The notes under the pieces are model-generated. The model ran no database searches. It saw only the letters and a program-made list of their open reading frames with translations, and was not told the DNA's origin. Below are positions 32,949 to 40,740 of a DNA stretch of 43,098 nucleotides, in pieces; within the stretch, counting starts at the first letter, position 1, and each line of letters opens with the position of its first letter. Made by a program: the position numbers and the translations under genes. This DNA is from a bacterium (lineage in GTDB: Bacteria > Cyanobacteriota > Vampirovibrionia > Obscuribacterales > Obscuribacteraceae). The stretch covers positions 1-43,098 of the forward strand of contig JAGOSY010000036.1 in the NCBI GenBank assembly GCA_018062085.1. Direction: 5' to 3'.

Positions 32949-35516
32949 TTAGGCGCGCTGTAAATATCTCACCATCTGAGTGTACTCGTTCAAGTCAGAA
33001 GAAGTCTGCTGCAAATCGGCACCATCCGCATAAACATGCACCAGTGGCTCAACAGCATCAGGCAGAATCAAGACCCAATGATCAGGCCTAGTCTGAATCT
33101 TCACGCCATCCAATAGCTCCATGGGCCGGTCATGGTGCTTTTCAACCAGTAGTCTCATCACTCGGCCTTTGCGCTCCCAAGGACAATGAACCGAATCGAC
33201 CTGGTAGTAGAGAGGAGGCAGATCAGTGACAGCTTGGTGCAACGTGCGCCCTTGATAAGTCAGATGCTCAAGCACTTGACCCACCGCAAACATCGCATCG
33301 TAGCCATTCTGGAACTCCGGAAAAATAAAGCAGCCGTTAGCACTACCACCGACAACCGCTTCTTCTAACCTAGCCGTAGTGCTACCAATTTCAGTTTCAG
33401 AGGCCTTGCAACGTACAACCTTACAGTTGTAGCGAGAGGCAATGCGCTCAACTATCGAACTAGAATTGACCGGCACAACAATAGAACGGCCCGGCTTGTC
33501 GCGCAAAATAATATCAGCCACTGTAGCCAGCAGGAGCTCGCCGCGAATAACCTGACCAGTCTCGTCGACCAATGTCATTTGCTCACCGTTTCTGCCAATT
33601 TGCACGCCTAGGTCGGCGTTAAGAGCTTTGACAACATCGGCAAGCTGCTTGCGCATAGTGATGCGTTCTTCTTGCTTTGGTGGAGTATTGCGAATTGAAG
33701 AGTTAAGCACCACAGTCTCGATACCGAGCTGGCCGAGCAAGTCAGGCAGCAACACTCCGGTCTCAGCCATGGCATAGTCGATCACAGCCTTGGGTGCGTG
33801 GGTCGCCAAATTACCGGTTTTAGTCACGCGGGTATAGTTAGTGCCAGGCACAATACAGAAGGGCACTTTATCTTCTTCGAAAACTTGCCCCTTGACGTGG
33901 TTGAGGAATTCATCAACATAGTATTCACGCACACGACTGGGGAAGGAAATTGAGCCAACGTCCGCTGGAGAGCAGCGGGGGAAGTCTTCTTTAAAGAAGG
34001 TACTTTCGATCTTGCGCTCCATCGATTTAGTGATGGCCACACCTTGAGAGTCGAAAAATTCAATTGTAATTTTTTCAATCTCCCTTTGCGATACGCGCAC
34101 GTGCACAAGACCAGCAGCCCGCTGGGTCTTCACATAGTGCCGAGAAATCGGCAGTGACATTGATTCTAAGTTTTGTACTTCAATACCTACCGAAACAAGA
34201 CCAGAGACCATGGTGCGGCTAATCATCTGACTAACTTTCCAATAGTCACGGCTAACAAGAACCGGCCCACCCTTAAGAGTGGCTCCATAAGCGGCCGCTA
34301 AGTTAACGGCAAACTCAGGTGTGATTTCGACGTTAGCCAAACCACGCACTCCGTGAGCACCAAATAGGGTGCGCGGTGCCCGAGTGCCCCATATTAGTGA
34401 GCTCAGTACTTTCGCGCCAGAATCAACATTCTTATCAGGCCAAATGCGCACATCAGACTTAATCGTCGCTTCTTGCCCGATAGAAGAATTATCACCAACT
34501 ATCGCCCCTTCAAGAAGCGAAGCCGAGCTATGAATGGTGGAATTGTTACAGATAACACAGGCACGCAGAGCCGCTTTTGCACCGATATAGACATTAGACC
34601 AAACCACCGGCTGTTTCAAAGTCGCTTTCTCTTGCACGACGACGTTATCACCAAGGGTAGTGTGAGGAGAAATTTCAGTTTCGCGACCGATGCGACAATT
34701 TTTACCGATCATCACCGGCGCTTCCAGCTTAACAGACGAGTCTATTTGAGTGCCTTGGCCAACCCAGATGCCCGGTTGAATTTGGGGCAAATCAATTTCG
34801 ACATTAACGAGACCATCAAGCACATCTTTGTGGGCCTGGCGATAGACAGCTAAGTTACCGATATCGCACCAATAGCCGTCAGCAACATAGCCGTACATGG
34901 GCTCATTACGCAAGAGAAGCAGCGGGAAAAGATCGTTTGAAAAATCTTGCTCGCGCCCCATGACGATATAAAGCAAAACTTCAGGTTCAAGAATGTATGT
35001 TCCGGTATTAACTGTGTCAGAAAAAATCTCGCTGGCGCCGGGCTTTTCGACAAAGCGCTGAATGCGCTGGTCGTTATCGCAAATCACCACACCATAGTCG
35101 AGCGGATTTTCGACACGCTTTAGAATGAGAGTAGCCTTCGATTTCTTTTCTTTGTGAAATTTCAAAGCAGCCGACAAATCGATATCGGTCAGACTGTCTC
35201 CAGAAATTACAACAAAAGTTGAGTCGAGATGATCTTGCACCATCTTGACACAACCCGCGGTACCAAGGGGTTTACCCTCTTCTATTGAGTAACTGATGTT
35301 AGCGCCAAATTCAGAACCATCGGCAAAGTGATCACGAATAGCATCAGGCAAATAATGCAAAGCAAAGATAATATCGCGAAAATCGTGCTTCTTCAGGAGA
35401 TTGACTACATGCTCTGCCATTGGTTTGTTACCAACTGGAACCATCGGTTTAGGTAAATTACAGGTCAATGGCCTTAGTCTTGTCCCTGAGCCACCAGCCA
35501 TGATTACCGCTTTCAT
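32949..35516 (-). CDS. Mannose-1-phosphate guanylyltransferase-like protein fused to a degenerate phosphomutase domain
   Basis: The 855-residue protein begins with a nucleotidyltransferase domain (GGSGTRLRPLT, NKPMAEHVVNLL, SGDSLTDIDLSAAL) that would make a nucleotide sugar. A left-handed beta-helix of hexapeptide repeats follows (about 250-370). The last ~470 residues match the phosphoglucomutase/phosphomannomutase fold (GAHGVRGLANVEITPEFAVN). This architecture is well known in Cyanobacteria and Actinobacteria. The active-site phosphoserine loop (usually TASHNP) reads RAAGLVHVRVSQ. The metal-binding DGDGDR-type loop reads GRNGEQ. So the second domain probably does not catalyse a mutase reaction. 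An AGGAGG ribosome site precedes the ATG. It is upstream of two unknown genes and downstream of a GT4 glycosyltransferase, in line with surface polysaccharide synthesis. Confidence 0.9.
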   Translation of the reverse strand: MKAVIMAGGSGTRLRPLTCNLPKPMVPVGNKPMAEHVVNLLKKHDFRDIIFALHYLPDAIRDHFADGSEFGANISYSIEEGKPLGTAGCVKMVQDHLDSTFVVISGDSLTDIDLSAALKFHKEKKSKATLILKRVENPLDYGVVICDNDQRIQRFVEKPGASEIFSDTVNTGTYILEPEVLLYIVMGREQDFSNDLFPLLLLRNEPMYGYVADGYWCDIGNLAVYRQAHKDVLDGLVNVEIDLPQIQPGIWVGQGTQIDSSVKLEAPVMIGKNCRIGRETEISPHTTLGDNVVVQEKATLKQPVVWSNVYIGAKAALRACVICNNSTIHSSASLLEGAIVGDNSSIGQEATIKSDVRIWPDKNVDSGAKVLSSLIWGTRAPRTLFGAHGVRGLANVEITPEFAVNLAAAYGATLKGGPVLVSRDYWKVSQMISRTMVSGLVSVGIEVQNLESMSLPISRHYVKTQRAAGLVHVRVSQREIEKITIEFFDSQGVAITKSMERKIESTFFKEDFPRCSPADVGSISFPSRVREYYVDEFLNHVKGQVFEEDKVPFCIVPGTNYTRVTKTGNLATHAPKAVIDYAMAETGVLLPDLLGQLGIETVVLNSSIRNTPPKQEERITMRKQLADVVKALNADLGVQIGRNGEQMTLVDETGQVIRGELLLATVADIILRDKPGRSIVVPVNSSSIVERIASRYNCKVVRCKASETEIGSTTARLEEAVVGGSANGCFIFPEFQNGYDAMFAVGQVLEHLTYQGRTLHQAVTDLPPLYYQVDSVHCPWERKGRVMRLLVEKHHDRPMELLDGVKIQTRPDHWVLILPDAVEPLVHVYADGADLQQTSSDLNEYTQMVRYLQRA

Positions 35517-35574
35517 ACAACCTCCTAAACCGTTAAAATTGTGGAACTTGAGTCGTAGAACCTAAACTTAAAAA

Positions 35575-36918
35575 CTATTTCTTGGACTTAGCAGCTTTAA
35601 CATCTTTTGCTAGAGCAGCTGTCTTTTCTTTAGGAGCGGCATTAACAGTAACTTTGCTTTCAGCCGCCTTAGGCGAACTAGCAAAATCTACTGGGTCTTC
35701 ACCTACTTCTTGGGCTACAACCTCAGCATTGGCTTTCTGCATATTGGCTTCGTTTAAGACCTTTTGATAGACCTCATAAGTACGGCTGGCAATAACCTTC
35801 CAGTTGTAGATATGCTTGACTTTGTCGTAACCAGTTTCGCGCAAGCGCTGAGCCAATTCAGGATTTCGCAATACTTGAAGTAAGCCCCAAGCAAGAGAAG
35901 AAGCATCACCAGCATAGGTGGTGACACCAGTCTCCATATTTTCCACAAAGTCTTTAAGTCCGCCAACATCAGAAGTAACAACTGGTACTTGGGCCGCCAT
36001 TCCTTCTAAAGCAACAATACCGAAAGGCTCATACAAGCTAGGAATACAAACAACGTCAGCACACTTGTATAACTCAAGTAATTCAGCGTCACCAACATAA
36101 CCTAAGAAGTGACAATTTTCACTAACACCGCTCTGCCAGGCCTGACGCTTCAAGTCTTCGAGATAATAGCCTGTGCCAACCATCAAGAACTGCGTACCTG
36201 GCCGTTCTGATAGCACACGCGGAGCGGCGTCAAGCAAAACTTGCACACCTTTTTCGCGCACCATACGACCAACATACAAAATAATTTGCTCTTGGTCGCG
36301 GGCATACTTGCTGCGCATAGCGTGGTTGTTATATTCAAAATCAAAGACATCAGGATCGGTACCATTGGGAATGATCACAATTTTGTCTGATGGCATTTTG
36401 AAAGAGCGCTGCAACTCTTCGTGCATTGAATGAGAATTGACGATTACTTCCCAGGCTTCAAAAGTAAGACGCCATTCCATCTGGTGAATGTAAGACTGCA
36501 AATCATTGTGAATGCCATGCATGCGACCCGATTCAGTGGCGTGCATAGTAGCGACAAAGGGAATACCAAATCCAGTCTTCATCACCCAGGCAGCATCAGC
36601 CACCATCCAATCGTGGGCGTGAATAATATCAAAAGGTGTCTGCCGGTGAATTTGAATGGCGTACTGCAGCAAACCGAAATTAAGTCGATTGACCCAACCA
36701 AGAAAATCAGGAGTGGTATCAGTCTGAGTTTTTACTCGGTGAATATGCACGCCATCGGCAATTTCATGCTCGGCCTGACCAGGGTGATCGGCTGTCACTA
36801 CATGCACTTCGCAACCAGTCTTGACAAGCTCGCGTGACAGGGCCCAAACTACACGGGCTAGCCCGCCAATGATGCGGGGTGGATATTCCCAGGACAGCAT
36901 TAAAACTCGCTTCGGCAC
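35575..36918 (-). CDS. GT4-family glycosyltransferase, glycogen-synthase-like
   Basis: The 447-residue GT-B enzyme transfers sugar from a nucleotide donor. The N-terminal domain begins MLSWEYPPRIIGGLARVVWALSRELV, with the glycine-rich loop of the family. The C-terminal domain has YVGRMVREKGVQ, PSLYEPFGIVALEGMAAQ (the E-x7-E donor motif) and a GGLKDFV segment. A lysine/alanine-rich tail of about 45 residues follows. The start is GTG at 36918 with GAGGGA seven bases upstream. It precedes the nucleotidyltransferase fusion by 58 bases, in the same direction; a shared function in capsule, exopolysaccharide or storage glucan is likely but unresolved. Confidence 0.88.
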   Translation of the reverse strand: MPKRVLMLSWEYPPRIIGGLARVVWALSRELVKTGCEVHVVTADHPGQAEHEIADGVHIHRVKTQTDTTPDFLGWVNRLNFGLLQYAIQIHRQTPFDIIHAHDWMVADAAWVMKTGFGIPFVATMHATESGRMHGIHNDLQSYIHQMEWRLTFEAWEVIVNSHSMHEELQRSFKMPSDKIVIIPNGTDPDVFDFEYNNHAMRSKYARDQEQIILYVGRMVREKGVQVLLDAAPRVLSERPGTQFLMVGTGYYLEDLKRQAWQSGVSENCHFLGYVGDAELLELYKCADVVCIPSLYEPFGIVALEGMAAQVPVVTSDVGGLKDFVENMETGVTTYAGDASSLAWGLLQVLRNPELAQRLRETGYDKVKHIYNWKVIASRTYEVYQKVLNEANMQKANAEVVAQEVGEDPVDFASSPKAAESKVTVNAAPKEKTAALAKDVKAAKSKK

Positions 36919-36981
36919 CTGAATTCCCTCATTTCACTTTAGTATCTTGTCAATTAGTATCAAGCCACAATTTCGTCTTTC

Positions 36982-38007
36982 TTATTCACTGGCGAGCGGA
37001 CGACTTAAAAGCGCCATGATAGCGCCAGCGGGCGTCGAATTTCCCTTAAGTGTGGACTCTACCTGCTCAGCTATGGGCAGCTCCAATCCTAGTCTTTGAG
37101 AAAGTTCACAAACCGCCTCAGCGGTAGGTACCCCTTCTGCCACAGAGCCTAGCTCTTCGAGAATAAGAGCAAGAGCCTTACCGCGAGCGAGCTCAAAGCC
37201 GACTCGATAATTACGCGAAAGTGGGCCAGAGCAAGTAGCAAAGAGATCACCCATACCAGCTAAACCCGCCATGGTCTGGGGTTTGGCCCCTAATCGGACG
37301 GCTAACCTAGTAATTTCAGCTAAACCCCGAGTAAGCAATGAAGCCTTGGCGTTTACTCCCAGCGACAGGCCGTCGCAAGCACCGGCGGCAATCGCTATGA
37401 CGTTTTTAAGAGTACCGCCCAGCTCTATGCCGACAGGATCATCGCTGGCGTAAACTCTAAATTTAGGCGCAGACAGCTGACTTTGCAAAGAGCGCGCTAA
37501 ATTTATGTCTGTTGAAGCTACTACCGAAGCCGTGGGCAAACCGCCTAATACTTCGTCTGCCAGGTTAGGGCCAGACAGCGACGCAACGCCACAACCAGGC
37601 ACAACAGCAGTCAAAATTTCGCTCATTCTCAGCTGTGTACCAAGCTCTAGACCCTTGGTGGCACTAACCAAAACTGGAAAAGGCCGAGTGGCCTCTGCCG
37701 GAGCCTGCAAAGTCGCGGCCACTGCAGTTGCCAACTCGCGCATAGACTGTGAATTACAAGCAAAAACCACCAACTCTGTCTGGTTCAACGCCTCTTCCAG
37801 CGAGCTGGTAATTACAACCTCGCCAGGAATGTGATGAGCACGGGGTTTTTCCATTAAGCGAGTAGTGGCAAGTTTCAAAGCACCAGCTTGATTGCGGCAA
37901 TAGACCTTAACAGGCCGACCGCTGTGACACCATAAATGAGCCAACGTGAGGCCCCATGAGCCAGCCCCAAGAATTGTTACCGATCGCTTTTCTACGTTTT
38001 TTTCCAT
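36982..38007 (-). CDS. gpsA: Glycerol-3-phosphate dehydrogenase [NAD(P)+]
   Basis: GpsA reduces dihydroxyacetone phosphate to sn-glycerol-3-phosphate for phospholipid synthesis. The 341-residue protein has the N-terminal dinucleotide motif LGAGSWGLTLAHL, then VVFACNSQSM, ATKGLE, SGPNLADEV, ELGGTLKNVIAIAAGACDGL with the catalytic lysine, and the substrate-site RNYRVG. A longer start at GTG 38028 is possible; ATG 38007 with GGA upstream is preferred. It follows the Hpt-REC-GGDEF gene by 66 bases in the same direction and is upstream of the GT4 gene. Confidence 0.96.
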   Translation of the reverse strand: MEKNVEKRSVTILGAGSWGLTLAHLWCHSGRPVKVYCRNQAGALKLATTRLMEKPRAHHIPGEVVITSSLEEALNQTELVVFACNSQSMRELATAVAATLQAPAEATRPFPVLVSATKGLELGTQLRMSEILTAVVPGCGVASLSGPNLADEVLGGLPTASVVASTDINLARSLQSQLSAPKFRVYASDDPVGIELGGTLKNVIAIAAGACDGLSLGVNAKASLLTRGLAEITRLAVRLGAKPQTMAGLAGMGDLFATCSGPLSRNYRVGFELARGKALALILEELGSVAEGVPTAEAVCELSQRLGLELPIAEQVESTLKGNSTPAGAIMALLSRPLASE

Positions 38008-38073
38008 GATTCCAAAAAAGTCATGCACAAGAGCAAAGGCTAATAATAGCCTCTTGGCTTTACTTTGCTGGCC

Positions 38074-39732
38074 CTACTTGGATACCGAATTCATCTCTTC
38101 GCGGAAAGTGACAGCACAGTTTCGACCGGCCGCCTTCGCCTCTTGCAAAGCACGGAATGCTGACTTGACCCAAGTCTCGACAGTCATAGTTTTGGCATCA
38201 AGAATGGCTATACCAGAGGAGCACGTAGCATAGAAACCAGCATGAGATAAGGTGGAATGCTGAATTGCAGCAAAGTCGGCCACTAAACGAGAAGAGAGCA
38301 ATTGTGCTTCATTTTCATCAAGGCCCTCGGCGATGATGGCAAACTCGTCTCCGGCATAGCGTCCGATAATATCTGATTGCCTCAAGCGCCTACGCAAGAG
38401 CATTGACAGAGCCACTAGAACTTTGTCGCCACCAGGGTAACCATGGCGCTCGTTAATAGAGCGGAAATAGTCGATATCAAGCAAAATTAAAACAGTGAAG
38501 CCAGCATGCCTCTTGCGCTGGGCTATAACTGCCTGTGCTTGCTCCATAAAGGTAGTATGGTTGAGCAAACTGGTCAAACCATCGCGATGCAAAAGGGTTT
38601 TAAGAAAGCGCGCGCGCTCTAGGCGAGACGAAACAGAACTAAGTAACAGAGCTGGCGGAACTGGCTTAACCAAATGATCGTCACCACCGGCCCGAGCACT
38701 CTCTATGCGAGCATCAATTTGCCCTTGAGTTGTTAAAAACAGAATAGGCAAAGTAGCATGGCGCTCGTCTTGACGCACATAACGAGAAAGCTCATAGCCA
38801 GTCATACCAGGAAGCATGACATCAAGCAAAACTAAATCGGGCTGAAAGGCCGACATGTAAGACTCAAAGTTTTTAGGATCGGTACAGGTGCGAACCTGAT
38901 AGCCGGCCGATTCTAAGAAAGCTCGAATAAATGCAGCTTGGTCTGGGTCATCTTCAACCGAGAGAATGCGCGGAGTCTCTTGGAAGCGTTTATCAAGCAA
39001 ATAGCGCAGGCGGCGAAACATAGACTTAGTATCTATCGGCTTTTCAAAGTGAGCATCAGCACCACAATGAATAGCTCTCACTTTGTCTAAAAAACCTGTT
39101 TGCTTAGAGACAATAATAATGGCCATTTCATCGCCACCAGGCATTGTTCTTATGCGCTCAACAAGCTCGTAGGCGTCGCCATCAGGCAGCGGAATCTCTA
39201 AAATCAAGCCCTCAGGCATACGGCGCTCGAGCTCACTCAAAGTGCCAGCAAATGAGCGGGCGCTGCGGAAGTTAAAGTCGTTCTCTTCTACCATTTTCTT
39301 CAGTGATTCGAGATCTTTTTGATCTTCATCAATCACTAAAACTTCTTGTTTTCCAGAGGCAGCAACAGTTCTAACTTTGCCTAGATTGGTAGTTTCTGGT
39401 GCTTCATCACCACCAGTGAACTGGGTTGAGAGTTCTTGCAAAAGCGCTTGCATGCGCTCTAAATCGCCTTTAGATGCAGCACCACTCTGCCGAGTAATCG
39501 CTTCGCAAAGCTTCTCACCCTCTAGCCCAAGAGCTGAAACTCGCTGAAAACCATACATACTGCCAGAGCCAGCTAACCAGTGATAGTGGCGACTGAGCTG
39601 TTGAGCTAAGTCTTTGTCTTCAGGATTAGACATGAGTTTAGTAAAAAGCTCAATAATTTGCGCAAGCCTATCGGTTGAGCGTTGCACATACTGACTTTTA
39701 AGTTCGGAAAAGGTTTCCTGCCAGGAAGCCAT
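38074..39732 (-). CDS. Hpt-REC-REC-GGDEF protein, putative diguanylate cyclase
   Basis: The 552-residue protein has an N-terminal Hpt-type helical domain with H51 in HWLAGSGSMYGF. A receiver-like domain follows (about 128-245) whose phosphate acceptor is replaced by glutamate (E179 in LILEIPLPDGD). The second receiver (about 255-370) keeps Asp304 (LLDVMLPGM). A GGDEF domain ends the chain, reading AGDEF at 460-464. An RxxD inhibitory-site motif (RQSD, 451-454) lies five residues before it. GGDEF proteins with AGDEF can be active. The Hpt could accept a phosphoryl group from the kinase encoded in the same cluster and relay it to the second receiver, by analogy. It follows a single-domain regulator by 34 bases. 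Confidence 0.93.
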   Translation of the reverse strand: MASWQETFSELKSQYVQRSTDRLAQIIELFTKLMSNPEDKDLAQQLSRHYHWLAGSGSMYGFQRVSALGLEGEKLCEAITRQSGAASKGDLERMQALLQELSTQFTGGDEAPETTNLGKVRTVAASGKQEVLVIDEDQKDLESLKKMVEENDFNFRSARSFAGTLSELERRMPEGLILEIPLPDGDAYELVERIRTMPGGDEMAIIIVSKQTGFLDKVRAIHCGADAHFEKPIDTKSMFRRLRYLLDKRFQETPRILSVEDDPDQAAFIRAFLESAGYQVRTCTDPKNFESYMSAFQPDLVLLDVMLPGMTGYELSRYVRQDERHATLPILFLTTQGQIDARIESARAGGDDHLVKPVPPALLLSSVSSRLERARFLKTLLHRDGLTSLLNHTTFMEQAQAVIAQRKRHAGFTVLILLDIDYFRSINERHGYPGGDKVLVALSMLLRRRLRQSDIIGRYAGDEFAIIAEGLDENEAQLLSSRLVADFAAIQHSTLSHAGFYATCSSGIAILDAKTMTVETWVKSAFRALQEAKAAGRNCAVTFREEMNSVSK

Positions 39733-39766
39733 GCCTTTATCTAACCCCTACAATTTACGGCTCTAG

Positions 39767-40138
39767 TTATGAAGTAGTATCGAGAATAGCTTTCATCTGC
39801 GTGGCCAGAACAGTTGGGTCGAACGGCTTGGTAAGAATCCCACGAGCGCCCATGCGCTTCAGCCTTTCAATTTCTGATGTCATTGCCTTAGCAGTGAGAA
39901 AAATCACTGGAATATTACGCGTACGATCATTGCTACGAAGCGCCTCAAGCGTACTTGGGCCATCCATAATCGGCATCATCATGTCGAGCAATATAACATC
40001 AGGTTGTTCGGCAGCCGCCTTATTTACACCATCCTGTCCATTCTCAGCCTCAATAACTTCGAGGCCACCAAGTATAGTTAGACTCATACTTGCAATCGAA
40101 CGGGTATCTTCTTCATCGTCAATGATGAGAACTCTCAT
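39767..40138 (-). CDS. Single-domain response regulator
   Basis: This 123-residue CheY-like receiver starts VLIIDDEEDTRSIA (acidic pair), has the phosphoacceptor in ILLDMMMPIMDGP (Asp at the second D of LLDM), the Thr of VIFLTAKAM and the Lys of LTKPFDP. There is no output domain, so it would act by phosphotransfer or protein contact. AGGAGA precedes the ATG. It is close in sequence and position to the second regulator upstream, so the pair may derive from a duplication. The Hpt-REC-REC-GGDEF gene follows 34 bases downstream. Confidence 0.95.
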   Translation of the reverse strand: MRVLIIDDEEDTRSIASMSLTILGGLEVIEAENGQDGVNKAAAEQPDVILLDMMMPIMDGPSTLEALRSNDRTRNIPVIFLTAKAMTSEIERLKRMGARGILTKPFDPTVLATQMKAILDTTS

Positions 40139-40258
40139 TGTCTCTCCTAAGATCTTTTCTTCTTTTTAAGGCCAACCAAAAACGCCAGTGCCATTAGACT
40201 CTTAATACCCAGTATCTCTTTCCTTCACCTATTTTCTTTACTTTCTACTTGCCCTTCA

Positions 40259-40660
40259 CTAATCTACTGACAAGGCTTGGTCACAAGCGAAACCTGCGGT
40301 TTTGAGAATATCTTTGATTTGATCAGAGAGCTTCAGTGGATCAAATGGCTTAGTTATAACAGCCAACGCCCCAAGCTTCTTCATTTCTTCAAATTCGGGA
40401 AACATACCTTTAGTAGTGCAAAAAATTACCGGCACCTCGGCCGTTTCAGGAATTTCACGCAAACTCGCCAAGGTCCGAGTTCCGTCCATGTCAGCCATAC
40501 ACAAATCAAGCAAAATTACGTCTGGCACGTCGCTGCGCGCCATTTCAATGCCCTCCTTTCCAGAACAAGCTTCCGCTACTGTATCGCCACCCAGTAGCCC
40601 TAGGCAAGAACTGGCGACTGTGCGAAAGTCCTCCTCGTCGTCAATAATTAGGACCTTCAT
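40259..40660 (-). CDS. Single-domain response regulator (second copy)
   Basis: The 133-residue CheY-like receiver has VLIIDDEEDFRTVA, the phosphoacceptor Asp in ILLDLCMADMDGT and the conserved Lys in ITKPFDPL; the site of the usual Thr reads FCTTKG. The ATG at 40660 has AAGGA seven bases before it; a five-codon longer reading from 40675 exists. It lies 80 bases downstream of the sensor kinase, so the kinase is its likely phosphodonor, by inference. No DNA-binding domain. Confidence 0.93.
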   Translation of the reverse strand: MKVLIIDDEEDFRTVASSCLGLLGGDTVAEACSGKEGIEMARSDVPDVILLDLCMADMDGTRTLASLREIPETAEVPVIFCTTKGMFPEFEEMKKLGALAVITKPFDPLKLSDQIKDILKTAGFACDQALSVD

Positions 40661-40672
40661 AGTGAATCCTTG

Positions 40673-40697
40673 CATAGTAAAAACTTCATAGTAAAAA
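40673..40697 (-). repeat. 11-bp direct repeat before the response regulator
   Basis: CATAGTAAAAA occurs at 40673-40683 and again at 40687-40697, spaced by three bases; a diverged third copy (CATAGTGAA) starts at about 40658. On the minus strand they read TTTTTACTATG and bring three ATGs in series before or at the regulator's start. Either a small duplication around the start or a regulatory repeat. Confidence 0.45.
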
Positions 40698-40740
40698 TGA
40701 TCTCCAGATACTAAATTTCGAACTCAAACTAAAACTCGAA

